From NCBI RefSeq assembly GCF_012927265.1, contig NZ_JABBGF010000001.1, forward strand, positions 432,502-496,501: DNA of 64,000 nucleotides. Reading direction: 5' to 3'. This DNA is from Chryseobacterium cheonjiense. GTDB taxonomy: Bacteria > Bacteroidota > Bacteroidia > Flavobacteriales > Weeksellaceae. Every line of letters begins with the position of its first letter. Positions within the stretch are counted from its first letter, which is position 1. A program made the translations under genes and the position numbers. The notes under the pieces are model-generated. The model worked only from the letters and a program-made list of their open reading frames with translations. It had not been told where the DNA came from and ran no database searches. Positions 8,768-16,497 of the stretch are shown here, piece after piece.

Positions 8768-10096
8768 ATGACTTTTGGAATTGAGGCAGCAAGTTACTAT
8801 GTGCCGTCATTATATTTGGAAATTAAAGAATTAGCGGAAAACAGAGGAATAGATCCTGCAAAGCTTGAAAAAGGGCTGGGTCTGCATAAAATGGGATTTC
8901 CCGATGTGCATGAAGATGCCGCAACTTTTGCGGCGGAAGCGCTTTTAAAATTAATTGAAGATTATCAGATCAACCCAAAAGAAATAGCCAGAATTTATCT
9001 CGGAACAGAAAGTGCCCTGGATGCTGCAAAACCCACCGCTTCCTACGCGATGCAGATGGCAGAAGAAGTTCTGGCAGCAAAATTCGGAGAAAGATGTTTC
9101 AGGAACTGTGATGTAGTAGACATGACTTTTGCATGTATCGGGGCAGTTGATGCGCTTCATAATTCACTAGATTTTGTAAGAGTAAATCCGGATAAAAAAG
9201 CAATTGTTATCGCAAGTGATTATGCAAAATACGAACTGGCGTCTTCCGGAGAATATACGCAAGGCGGAGGAGCGGTCGCCGTTCTGGTTTCTTCAAAACC
9301 GGATTTAATCGAAATTGAAAACAATTGGGGAGTGGCGACAGAATCTGTTTTTGACTTCTTCAAGCTAAGGCGTCATTTCAAAAAAGAAGATCTTACGAAC
9401 GCTCCGGAAAATTTTCCCGATAAAATTGAAATATTTACCGATGAACCGGTGTTCGACGGGCATTATTCCAATCAATGTTATCAGGACAGAATCAAAGAGG
9501 CGTACAATCATTATAAAGAAATTACCGAAAAAAATAAACCTTATGAAGACTGGAAATACTTAATTTTCCATCTTCCGTATGCCTTTCACGGAAAAAGAGT
9601 TTTTACAGAAATTTACAGCCTCGAAAACGGACTAAGCTATACAACTCCGGAAGAGCAAAAAGCGGTTGCAAAATCTGAGGAGTATATTAAGTTTATTAAT
9701 GATAAAATTGAAAAATCCCAACGCGCATCCTCAGAAATCGGAAATATGTACACGGCTTCCATTTTTATGGCCCTGCTTTCTGCATTACAGATTTCTTTCA
9801 ATGAAAATGAAGAACTGGCAGGAAAGGAAATTGGCTTTTTAGGCTACGGAAGCGGTTCAAAATCCAAAGTTTTTGCCGGAAAAATTTCACAAAACTGGAA
9901 AGCGGTTGTTGCAAAATGGAATCTCTTCGAAGGATTAAAAAATAGAATGCCCATCAACTTTGCAACCTATGAAAAACTTCACAGAAAACAGCTGGAAAAT
10001 TCTGTTAATGAAAACTACAAAGGATTCGGATTAAAATATGTGGAATTGGAAAACCCGGTCTTAAAAGGAGCAAGATATTATCATTATCAAAAATAA
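8768..10096 (+). CDS. mvaS: Hydroxymethylglutaryl-CoA synthase
   Basis: It condenses acetyl-CoA and acetoacetyl-CoA to HMG-CoA in the mevalonate route to isoprenoids, which flavobacteria use. The 442-aa protein has the HMGS catalytic set: Glu81 (LGTESALD), acyl-forming Cys123 (MTFACIGAVDAL) and His268 (FHLPYAFHGK). The glycine-rich C-terminal FLGYGSGSKS is also present. No other mevalonate gene is adjacent. The last 90 bases upstream hold only imperfect promoter boxes. A terminator follows closely. The alternative of a KAS III-like thiolase is unlikely because of the HMGS-specific Glu and FHLP motifs. Confidence 0.9.
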   Translation: MTFGIEAASYYVPSLYLEIKELAENRGIDPAKLEKGLGLHKMGFPDVHEDAATFAAEALLKLIEDYQINPKEIARIYLGTESALDAAKPTASYAMQMAEEVLAAKFGERCFRNCDVVDMTFACIGAVDALHNSLDFVRVNPDKKAIVIASDYAKYELASSGEYTQGGGAVAVLVSSKPDLIEIENNWGVATESVFDFFKLRRHFKKEDLTNAPENFPDKIEIFTDEPVFDGHYSNQCYQDRIKEAYNHYKEITEKNKPYEDWKYLIFHLPYAFHGKRVFTEIYSLENGLSYTTPEEQKAVAKSEEYIKFINDKIEKSQRASSEIGNMYTASIFMALLSALQISFNENEELAGKEIGFLGYGSGSKSKVFAGKISQNWKAVVAKWNLFEGLKNRMPINFATYEKLHRKQLENSVNENYKGFGLKYVELENPVLKGARYYHYQK

Positions 10097-10102
10097 ATTG
10101 AC

Positions 10103-10134
10103 AAAAACACTCTATCTTTAGGGTGTTTTTTTTA
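10103..10134 (+). terminator. Intrinsic terminator after mvaS
   Basis: AAACACTC / GGGTGTTT stem with eight T behind it. It ends only about five bases before the next start codon. Confidence 0.8.
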
Positions 10135-10139
10135 TTAGT

Positions 10140-10406
10140 ATGCAATTAATCAGAGTTATAGAAGAATTTAGAAAAGAGGATGAATGCCTCGTTAAAGAAT
10201 ATATTGTAAATATTAGTGCGGAAAAGATTTTAGAAACCTTGGATGATCTGGTTTTATATGATGATGACTATCATGATGAAATATACGATTCTTATTTTCT
10301 TAGCGAAGATCAGCTAAAAAGAATATCTCCTTTTTTAACAGAAGAAATTAATGCGGATTTTAATACATATATTTATCAGCTTTCATGTTACGAAGATAAT
10401 AAATGA
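10140..10406 (+). CDS. Small acidic hypothetical protein (DUF7683-like)
   Basis: The protein has 88 aa and is rich in Asp/Glu/Tyr (LDDLVLYDDDYHDEIYDSYFLSEDQLKRISPFL). The opening MQLIRVIEEFRKEDECLVKEY resembles a family of small bacterial proteins I would place near DUF7683, but this is recall without a search. No signal peptide or membrane segment is present. Its ATG sits about five bases behind the mvaS terminator hairpin, so it lacks room for a separate promoter unless that promoter lies inside mvaS. It converges with araC eleven bases downstream. Function is unknown. Confidence 0.6.
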   Translation: MQLIRVIEEFRKEDECLVKEYIVNISAEKILETLDDLVLYDDDYHDEIYDSYFLSEDQLKRISPFLTEEINADFNTYIYQLSCYEDNK

Positions 10407-10417
10407 TGCTAAAGAAG

Positions 10418-11341
10418 TTAATCCAGGAAAGTATTTCTATCCTGATAACTTTTCGGCGTAACCCCTACCAGCTGCTTAAAAACTCTTGTAAAATAATTGG
10501 TATCAGAAAACCCTGTCTGGTAAGCAGTTTCTTTAATGCTGCTCCGGTTTCTTAAAAGTTCCTTTGCCCTGCTGATCCTTTCCTGAAGAATAAATTCATT
10601 CGGTGAAGTTCCCAGCTCGTCCTTAAACATCCTGAAGAAATTCGACTTGCTTACATATGCCATTTTTGCAATACTTTCGATAGACAATTTCTGATGAAGA
10701 TTCTTACGGATATAATCTACTGCAAAACCTATTCTTGATTTATTTTTTACAATATTTTTTTCTACCATGCTTCTTGCCTGGGTCTGCATCAAACGGATCA
10801 GAAGTTCCTTCAAAGCAAAATCAGCCATAATATCTTTCTGCGAATTATCATCCATGGCAATACGCATAATATTGTTTGTGGCTGAAGCTAAAGATTGATT
10901 GTTGAAAAGAAAATATTCGTCCAGCTCAATATTCCATTGAGATGTTTCATCTGCTTTTGGAAGATGGTAATTAAGATGGTTTAAAGAATTTTCAATAAAC
11001 TCAGGATTCAGGCTCAGTGAGATGCATTGCGAAGGTGTTTCATCCGCTTCAGGAAAATCGATGATCATGGTTTCGCCGGGAGCTACCAGAACAGATTCTC
11101 CTGGATAGTAGTCAAAATAGCCGGTTTTATTATCAAGCTTCATATGCTTTTTTCCGCGGAGCATTGCCGTAAAAGCAATTGTTTCGAAATGAAGTTTTAC
11201 ATCAAAAGCCGCTTTATGCGTTTCATAAATACTGAATTCACAATTGTTTAGATTGAATTTGGTCTGATTTTCAACCATGCTCAAAAGCTGGTTTTCCCTT
11301 TTCAGTTCAGGAGTTTTCAATAAAAATTTATGATCATTCAT
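10418..11341 (-). CDS. AraC-family transcriptional regulator of the alcohol/aldehyde locus
   Basis: The protein has 307 aa. The N-terminal about 180 residues form a cupin-like sensor region (SVLVAPGETMIIDFPEA). The last about 100 residues carry two helix-turn-helix motifs, one in LSIESIAKMAYVSKSNFFRMFK and one in SSIKETAYQTGFSDTNYFTRVFKQ, followed by the GVTPKSYQ signature. It is transcribed divergently from the aldehyde dehydrogenase gene, and the shared 181-base gap carries two GTACGAT direct repeats 21 bases apart, the spacing expected of an AraC-type dimer. It is inferred to activate aldB and possibly adhP in response to an alcohol or aldehyde; the inducer is not known. Confidence 0.9.
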   Translation of the reverse strand: MNDHKFLLKTPELKRENQLLSMVENQTKFNLNNCEFSIYETHKAAFDVKLHFETIAFTAMLRGKKHMKLDNKTGYFDYYPGESVLVAPGETMIIDFPEADETPSQCISLSLNPEFIENSLNHLNYHLPKADETSQWNIELDEYFLFNNQSLASATNNIMRIAMDDNSQKDIMADFALKELLIRLMQTQARSMVEKNIVKNKSRIGFAVDYIRKNLHQKLSIESIAKMAYVSKSNFFRMFKDELGTSPNEFILQERISRAKELLRNRSSIKETAYQTGFSDTNYFTRVFKQLVGVTPKSYQDRNTFLD

Positions 11342-11370
11342 TTCTAAACAATTTATGTTTACACGTATCT

Positions 11371-11378
11371 CAAATATA
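11371..11378 (-). promoter_or_regulatory. Promoter -7 box TATATTTG of the araC-type regulator
   Basis: Exact TAnnTTTG on the minus strand, 29 bases before the regulator's ATG. No clear -33 element. Confidence 0.45.
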
Positions 11379-11429
11379 AGAAAAATATGGTATTTGCTGA
11401 CTGTTAATGAATTATAAAATTATTATTCT

Positions 11430-11457
11430 GTACGATTTTGAAGCTTTTTTGTACGAT
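11430..11457 (+). promoter_or_regulatory. Putative AraC-type operator: GTACGAT direct repeat
   Basis: GTACGAT occurs at 11430-11436 and 11451-11457 in the same orientation, exactly 21 bases apart (two helical turns). This is the half-site spacing used by AraC proteins. The pair lies about 65-95 bases before the aldB start and no good TAnnTTTG box follows, which fits an activator-dependent promoter. Confidence 0.5.
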
Positions 11458-11522
11458 AATGCTATTCGAATATACAGGATAAATCTAACTTGGCTTTAGG
11501 AAAATTAAAAAATTGTACAAAT

Positions 11523-13052
11523 ATGAGCACAACAACCCAACAGCAATCAGCCACGTTACTTCAGTGGCCTGAATTCAAAAACAGATATGAAAATTATATT
11601 AACGGCCAGTTTACACCACCTGTAAACGGAGAATATTTTGATGTGGTTTCACCCATTGACGGCAGGAAGTTTACGCAGGCTGCACACTCTTCAAAAGAAG
11701 ATTTGGAGATGGCTGTCAATGCTGCGGAAAAAGCATTCCAGACCTGGAAAGACACCTCTTCAACAGAAAGAAGTATTATTTTAAATAAAATTGCCGACAG
11801 AATCGAGCAGAATTTAGAATATATCGCAACCGTTGAAACCATTGATAACGGTAAGGCCGTAAGAGAAACATTAGCAGCAGACATTCCTTTGGCGATAGAC
11901 CATTTCAGATACTTTGCTTCGGTTATCAGAGCTGAAGAAGGTTCGCATAACGAACTGGATAAAGACACCGTTTCCCTTATTGTTCATGAACCGCTTGGCG
12001 TAATTGCACAGATCATCCCGTGGAATTTTCCCATTCTTATGGCAGTATGGAAACTTGCTCCGGCCCTGGCTGCAGGAAACTGTGTCGTGCTGAAACCTGC
12101 AGAAAGTACTCCGATTTCAATTATGGTTTTAATGGAGCTCATTGGTGATCTTCTTCCCCCAGGAGTGGTAAATATCGTTAACGGTTTCGGAGCAGAACTA
12201 GGGCGCGCGCTTGTTACCAATCCAAAAGTTTCTAAAGCCGCTTTTACAGGATCTACCGCAACCGGTCGTCTCGTTATGCAGTATGCAACGGAAAACATTA
12301 TTCCGGTAACCTTGGAATTAGGAGGGAAATCCCCGAATGTTTTCTTCAGTTCCGTGATGGATGCCGATGATGAGTTCTTGGATAAAGCCATTGAAGGAGC
12401 CGTTCTGTTTGCACTGAACCAGGGAGAAATCTGTACATGTCCTTCAAGACTGCTTGTTCAGGAAGATATTGCTGATGCATTCATCGCAAAAGTAATCGAA
12501 AGAGTAAAAGCCATCAAGGTTGGAAATCCGCTTGATAAAACCGTTATGATGGGTGCTCAGGCATCACAGATCCAGAAAGACAAAATACTTTCCTATATCA
12601 AACTCGGAAAAGAAGAAGGCGCAGAAGTACTTGTAGGAGGAGATGTTAATAATGTAGGCGAAGGGCTCGAAAACGGATACTACATTCAGCCGACAATCTT
12701 CAAAGGCAATAACAGGATGAGGATTTTCCAGGAAGAAATTTTCGGTCCGGTACTCGCTTTTACAACCTTCAAAGACGAAGAAGAAGCCCTTAAAATTGCC
12801 AATGACACCATTTACGGACTGGGAGCAGGAGTCTGGACAAGAGATGCCCATCAGCTTTATAATATCCCGAGACACATCCAGGCAGGAAGAGTTTGGGTAA
12901 ACCAATACCACTCTTATCCGGCAGGAGCACCGTTTGGAGGCTATAAACAATCAGGAATCGGCAGAGAAAACCACAAAATGATGCTCGATCATTACCGTCA
13001 GACCAAAAATATGCTGATCTCCTACAACAAAAACAAATTAGGTTTCTTTTAG
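11523..13052 (+). CDS. aldB: NAD(P)-dependent aldehyde dehydrogenase, AldB/ExaC type
   Basis: The protein has 509 aa and oxidises acetaldehyde or related aldehydes to acids. Catalytic Cys304 lies in [11 protein letters not shown], the form specific to the AldB/ExaC group, and the general base Glu265 is in LELGGKSPN. The NAD-binding IIPWNFP and FTGST motifs are intact and the length equals the group norm. The ATG at 11523 is preferred over an upstream TTG (11490) that adds eleven unconserved residues. It is divergent from an AraC regulator and followed, after an 818-base repeat-rich gap, by adhP. Together they would convert alcohols to acids through the aldehyde. Confidence 0.93.
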   Translation: MSTTTQQQSATLLQWPEFKNRYENYINGQFTPPVNGEYFDVVSPIDGRKFTQAAHSSKEDLEMAVNAAEKAFQTWKDTSSTERSIILNKIADRIEQNLEYIATVETIDNGKAVRETLAADIPLAIDHFRYFASVIRAEEGSHNELDKDTVSLIVHEPLGVIAQIIPWNFPILMAVWKLAPALAAGNCVVLKPAESTPISIMVLMELIGDLLPPGVVNIVNGFGAELGRALVTNPKVSKAAFTGSTATGRLVMQYATENIIPVTLELGGKSPNVFFSSVMDADDEFLDKAIEGAVLFALNQGEICTCPSRLLVQEDIADAFIAKVIERVKAIKVGNPLDKTVMMGAQASQIQKDKILSYIKLGKEEGAEVLVGGDVNNVGEGLENGYYIQPTIFKGNNRMRIFQEEIFGPVLAFTTFKDEEEALKIANDTIYGLGAGVWTRDAHQLYNIPRHIQAGRVWVNQYHSYPAGAPFGGYKQSGIGRENHKMMLDHYRQTKNMLISYNKNKLGFF

Positions 13053-13101
13053 GCTAAATAAAGTTAGATCTAAAAGAAATCATATTCAAAGGAAAACGAC
13101 A

Positions 13102-13295
13102 TAGGAAGCGAAGGCGTTAATAAAATTAAAACTTAATTCGTTAAAAAATTCCCATTGTCTGAAGCGCGATAGAAATTTGAACCGAAGAATAAATCTTGAA
13201 TTCGCGCAAGTTTGGGGATTTAGGATTAAGATTTAATTTTTAGCCGTAGTTTCCAAGTCTTGAACTTTTGGTTCTTTTGTTTCAAGACAAAAGAA
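13102..13295 (+). repeat. Interspersed repeat R1, copy 1 (intact)
   Basis: This is a direct copy of the element at 14972. Shared blocks in order are TAGGAAG-x-x-x-AGGCGTTAA, TTTGAAGCGCGA-like, CTTGAATTCGCGC, TAATTTTTAGCCG, TTCCAAGTCTTGAACTTTTG and GGTTCTTTTGTTT. GCGCGA and TCGCGC can pair internally. The element ends in a perfect nine-base hairpin TTCTTTTGT / ACAAAAGAA (13272-13295). No coding frame is supported. Confidence 0.7.
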
Positions 13296-13327
13296 TATTG
13301 AAGAAGAATGATAGTAATTAAATATCA

Positions 13328-13457
13328 GGGCGTGCCCGTTTTCCCCGGCCAAGGCCGGGGAGAAACGGTCGGGCTATCCAGGGCTGCACTTCGTTTCGGT
13401 GCTCCGCTTCGCTCCGCACCGGCTCGTTCCTCGCCGCCCTTCCTATCCCTCACGCGA
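13328..13457. repeat. GC-rich interspersed repeat R2, copy A
   Basis: A GC-rich island in AT-rich DNA, sharing with copy B (34870) the left end GGGCGTGYCC, the internal GGTCGGGCT, CTCGTTCCTCGC and the right end ATCCCTCACGCGA. Between the first two blocks copy A carries the perfect palindrome CCCCGGCC / GGCCGGGG (13343-13360). A 64-codon frame across it (13308-13502) has no protein-like character. Confidence 0.7.
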
Positions 13458-13544
13458 CAACGCAGCATTGATATTATGACAGAGATTCAATTGTCAAAAT
13501 AAATATTGCAAATGGGTGCGGAACTCTTTTAAAAAAACATAATG

Positions 13545-13830
13545 ATCCGTGAAAATCTGCGAAATCTGCGGGAAATAAAAATATACACGAAAACAAAAGA
13601 TTTGAAAAATTGGCTCCCGCGGATTTCACGAATTACACAGATAAATTCATTTGAATAGAAATTGAAGCAGACCAAGCTTTACTAATCATTTTTGTCTTTT
13701 AATTTTTACAAATAAATCTTTGTGCGAGATTTTAGAATAAGCATAATAATCTGCGAAATCTGCGCAATCCGCGGGAAATAAAAACAACATTTCATTACAA
13801 AATATCACAATATCCTTTCGCAGATTTACA
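13545..13830. repeat. Cluster of degenerate CTGCGAAATCTGCGGGAAAT-type repeats before adhP
   Basis: Motifs of the form (aat)CTGCGAAATCTGCG-GGAAATAAAA occur near 13556 and 13750. An inverted-sense relative CCGCGGATTTCACGAATTACACAGAT lies near 13617, and a partial CGCAGATTTAC near 13820. Related pieces recur at 35098-35330. No ORF, and no TAnnTTTG box for adhP, is visible in this stretch. Confidence 0.6.
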
Positions 13831-13870
13831 ACGATTTCCAATAAATAAAAACTAATTCAAAACTGAGAAT

Positions 13871-14908
13871 ATGATACCAAAAACAATGAAAGCAGCAGTT
13901 GTTCAGGGCTACGGACAACCATTAAAAATACAAGAAGTTCCCGTAAGAGAACCCGGAAGATATGAAGTATTGGTAAAAGTAATCGCCTGTGGCGTTTGTC
14001 ATACAGATCTTCATGCCGTTGATGGCGATTGGCCGGCCAAACCCAAGATGCCCTTAATTCCAGGACATGAAGGCGTAGGAATTGTGGTAGCCTGTGGTCC
14101 GGAATCATACGTGAAAGAAGGAGATGCGGTAGGCGTTCCGTGGCTCTACTCAGCATGCGGATGCTGCGACTATTGCATTACGGGATGGGAAACCCTTTGT
14201 GAAGCACAAAAAAATGGCGGATACAGCGTGGACGGTGGTTTTGCAGAATATGTCATTGCAGATTCCAGGTATGTTGGGCATCTGAAAAACAATGTCAACT
14301 TTTTGGAGATCGCACCCATCCTTTGTGCGGGAGTTACCGTGTATAAAGGATTAAAAGAAACAGAAACAGAACCCGGAGAATGGGTAGCCATTTCAGGAAT
14401 CGGAGGACTGGGACACGTAGCCGTTCAGTATGCGAAAGCAATGGGAATGCATGTGGCTGCTATTGATGTGGCGGATGATAAATTGGATTTGGCGAAAAAA
14501 CTCGGGGCAGATCTGGTTGTCAATGCAAGAAACACGGATCCGGGAGAATACCTGCATAAAGAAGTTGGCGGAATGCACGGCGCGCTCATTACGGCCGTTT
14601 CTCCTATTGCTTTCAAACAGGGAATTGACGTTCTGAGAAGAAAAGGGACTATTGCGCTGAACGGCCTTCCGCCCGGATCATTTGAACTCCCGATTTTTGA
14701 AACGGTACTCAAGAGAATCACAGTGAGAGGTTCCATTGTCGGAACAAGAAAAGACCTTCAGGAAGCCCTTGATTTTGCCAACGAAGGTTTGGTAAAAGCA
14801 ACCGTGACCCCTGCAAAATTGGAAGACATCAACGATGTTTTTGATAAAATGAAAAAGGGACAGATTGATGGAAGAATTGTTCTCGATATAGCCGGAAAGG
14901 CAAGCTGA
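13871..14908 (+). CDS. adhP: Zinc-dependent alcohol dehydrogenase, AdhP type
   Basis: This 345-aa medium-chain dehydrogenase oxidises primary alcohols to aldehydes with NAD. Catalytic zinc ligands are Cys43 (GVCHTD), His66 (PGHEG) and Cys152 (ILCAGV). The structural zinc lobe has Cys96, Cys99, Cys102 and Cys110. The nucleotide-binding motif is [14 protein letters not shown], followed by [16 protein letters not shown] and the C-terminal GRIVLDI pattern are AdhP hallmarks. It works naturally with the upstream aldehyde dehydrogenase. The gene is bracketed by two direct copies of repeat R1, which could have moved or amplified it. It is closed by a terminator. Confidence 0.93.
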   Translation: MIPKTMKAAVVQGYGQPLKIQEVPVREPGRYEVLVKVIACGVCHTDLHAVDGDWPAKPKMPLIPGHEGVGIVVACGPESYVKEGDAVGVPWLYSACGCCDYCITGWETLCEAQKNGGYSVDGGFAEYVIADSRYVGHLKNNVNFLEIAPILCAGVTVYKGLKETETEPGEWVAISGIGGLGHVAVQYAKAMGMHVAAIDVADDKLDLAKKLGADLVVNARNTDPGEYLHKEVGGMHGALITAVSPIAFKQGIDVLRRKGTIALNGLPPGSFELPIFETVLKRITVRGSIVGTRKDLQEALDFANEGLVKATVTPAKLEDINDVFDKMKKGQIDGRIVLDIAGKAS

Positions 14909-14920
14909 CATATTAATATT

Positions 14921-14955
14921 GGTTTCGGCAAAATGAAATTTCGCCGAAACTTTTT
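14921..14955 (+). terminator. Intrinsic terminator after adhP
   Basis: GTTTCGGC / GCCGAAAC stem (extended by AAA/TTT pairs across a short loop) followed by five T. Confidence 0.8.
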
Positions 14956-14971
14956 AAATTTATAAAAGCCT

Positions 14972-15213
14972 TAGGAAGGGTAGGCGTTAAGAAAATTAAT
15001 TCTGTGAACGTTAAGAAAATTCTAGTGTTTGAAGCGCGAGAACCATATTGGAAAGAATAACAAATCCTGAATTCGCGCGAGTTTAGAATTTTTAGAGAAC
15101 AGAACTAATTTTTAGCCGCAGCTTCCAGGTCTTGAACTTTGGTTCTTTTGTTTGACTACGTCGAAATAACATTCGTCGACTAAAAGGAGATAATCTTCGA
15201 TTTCAAGACAAAA
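14972..15213 (+). repeat. Interspersed repeat R1, copy 2, with a 47-base insertion
   Basis: Same block order and orientation as copy 1 (TTAGGAAGGGTAGGCGTTAA, TTTGAAGCGCGAG, CTGAATTCGCGCGAG, CTAATTTTTAGCCG, CTTCCAGGTCTTGAACTTTGG). The terminal hairpin arms are split: after TTCTTTTGTTT about 47 bases (15154-15200) containing GTCGA...TCGAC intervene before TTTCAAGACAAAA. No coding potential is seen. Confidence 0.7.
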
Positions 15214-15236
15214 AGCAACTAATAAAAAAAGAAATT

Positions 15237-15620
15237 ATGACATCCAAAATAACAAGACTCTCAGCTACAGAAAAAGCCTTAGAAGTCATCTGGGAGCTGG
15301 AGAAAAAATATGGGGACCTGATGTTCTACCAGGCAGGAGGCTGCTGCGAAGGAACACAGCCGCAATGCTTCGAAAAAGGCGGGTTTTACCCCAGAATGAA
15401 CGATGCCATGATAGGAACCATCAATGGCCATGAATTCTGGATCGACCGTGATCTGTTCGAATACTGGCAATATTCTCATTTTACGCTCGATGTTACTGAT
15501 GGTTTCGGACCGGGAGGATTTTCTTTGGAAACTCCACTGGGAAAAACATTTAAAGTTATTTATACACTCTTCACACCGGAAGAGCTGGAAAATTTAGAGC
15601 CGGTACAGCGCAGTGAATGA
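15237..15620 (+). CDS. DUF779 protein of the aldehyde/alcohol oxidation locus
   Basis: The protein has 127 aa. The conserved core GGCCEGTQPQCFEKGGFYP provides two adjacent Cys and a third nearby, followed by DAMIGTINGHEFWIDRDLFEYWQYSHFTLDVTDGFGPGGFSLE, the DUF779 pattern. Members of this family are commonly encoded beside ExaC/AldB-type aldehyde dehydrogenases, and the neighbourhood here fits. The Cys cluster suggests metal or thiol chemistry, but no activity is established. No export signal. It is separated from adhP by repeat R1 and no promoter box was found directly upstream. Confidence 0.85.
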   Translation: MTSKITRLSATEKALEVIWELEKKYGDLMFYQAGGCCEGTQPQCFEKGGFYPRMNDAMIGTINGHEFWIDRDLFEYWQYSHFTLDVTDGFGPGGFSLETPLGKTFKVIYTLFTPEELENLEPVQRSE

Positions 15621-15623
15621 AAA

Positions 15624-15657
15624 TTGATCAGGACTAGGTTCACTGAAATTACGTTTG
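15624..15657 (+). promoter_or_regulatory. Orphan-looking promoter TTG-N23-TACGTTTG in a 356-base gap
   Basis: Both elements are present, with a spacer at the upper limit. No ORF of more than about nine codons starts behind it before the HU-like gene 320 bases away. The rest of the gap (15658-15976) holds only a short GAATTG/CAATTC dyad near 15724 and T-rich DNA. It may give a long leader or a small RNA. Confidence 0.35.
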
Positions 15658-15976
15658 GTCTCATGTTCACAATATAATATGGCTTTGTCTTCAGAATATG
15701 GGAAATAGTATAGATACCTCTTGCTGAATTGGATTCGTCAATTCGACTGTTTCTTCGTAACAAGGTAAAGAAAAAATATACCGGGAACAGGTTGTCTTTA
15801 AAATTGACAAACTTCTCGAGATAATTTTTTTCAGAATCTACCCGAAATGACGAAATGAATCAAAATACACAACGGTAATAGAAATATTTCTATTGGCTTG
15901 TAGATGTTTGTTTACAAAGGACTTTGGTATTAATTTTTTTTTTAAGTTTATCCCGTAATCTAAATAATTAACGCAA

Positions 15977-16363
15977 ATGTCTATTAAATACACAGTGATT
16001 GAACGTGGTGAGCCAGGCGTAACTGGCGGAGGAACAAAAAGATGGTATGCACAGGTGAAAACCGATGGTGAAATGACTATTGATGACCTGGTGAAGGAAA
16101 TCGAAAAATTTTCTGCCCTCAGTGAAGCAGATATCCGGGGAGTCATCATTGCTCTCGAAAACGTAATCCAGAAAGAGCTTGCCAACAGCAAAATCATCAG
16201 GCTCGACAAACTAGGGAGCTTCTATCCCAGTCTCAGCAGTGCAAGTGCCGAAAGTGCCGACAAATTTAATGTAAGTCTTATCAAAGGCGCAAAGGTAAAC
16301 TACCGTCCCGGTAAGCGTATTACCGATGCCCTCAATACAGTTACATTTACCAAAGACAGGTAA
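15977..16363 (+). CDS. HU-family DNA-binding protein, HU-HIG/Bacteroidota type
   Basis: The protein has 128 aa. The opening (MSIKYTVIERGEPGVTGGGTKRWYAQVKTDG) is the extended N-terminus of the Bacteroidota-specific histone-like family (TIGR01201 type). It is followed by the HU helices (MTIDDLVKEIEKFSALSEADIRGVIIALENVIQKEL) and beta arm (GSFYPSLSSASAESADKFN). It presumably bends or compacts DNA. It sits directly upstream of a five-fold 22-bp palindrome array; whether the protein binds it is untested. Confidence 0.88.
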   Translation: MSIKYTVIERGEPGVTGGGTKRWYAQVKTDGEMTIDDLVKEIEKFSALSEADIRGVIIALENVIQKELANSKIIRLDKLGSFYPSLSSASAESADKFNVSLIKGAKVNYRPGKRITDALNTVTFTKDR

Positions 16364-16370
16364 GCGTACA

Positions 16371-16480
16371 AAACCTGCGCAGGTTTTACCCTAAACCTAA
16401 GCAGGAGTTGCCCCAAACCTGCGCACCTTTTGCATAAAAGCTGCGCAGGTTTTTTGTATAACCTGGGCTGGTTTCATTAA
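16371..16480. repeat. Tandem array of five 22-bp units, each built on a 17-bp palindrome
   Basis: Units begin at 16371, 16393, 16415, 16437 and 16459. Unit 1 contains the near-perfect dyad AAACCTGCGCAGGTTTT, and the others are diverged versions (for example AAACCTGCGCACCTTTT and AAAGCTGCGCAGGTTTT). The spacer of about five bases between dyads is not conserved, while the 22-base period is exact. The array lies between the convergent ends of the HU-like gene and the symporter, so it may also terminate transcription from both sides. Confidence 0.75.
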
Positions 16481-16497
16481 TACATCAGTCAAATTTA

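Noticed and set aside
13308..13502. 64-codon frame across repeat R2 copy A
   Set aside because: Arg/Pro/Ser-rich translation of the GC-rich repeat, with no counterpart in copy B.
13102..15213. Composite transposon carrying adhP
   Set aside because: The flanking R1 repeats have no transposase, no inverted ends of transposon type and no visible target duplication; kept only as a repeat-bracketed gene.
15756..15767. CGTAACAAGGTA, matching the 3' region of 16S rRNA
   Set aside because: Only twelve bases match and the flanking bases do not; no rRNA gene is present.
16371..16480. CRISPR-like array
   Set aside because: Units are contiguous and palindromic with about five-base spacers and no cas genes; not a CRISPR.
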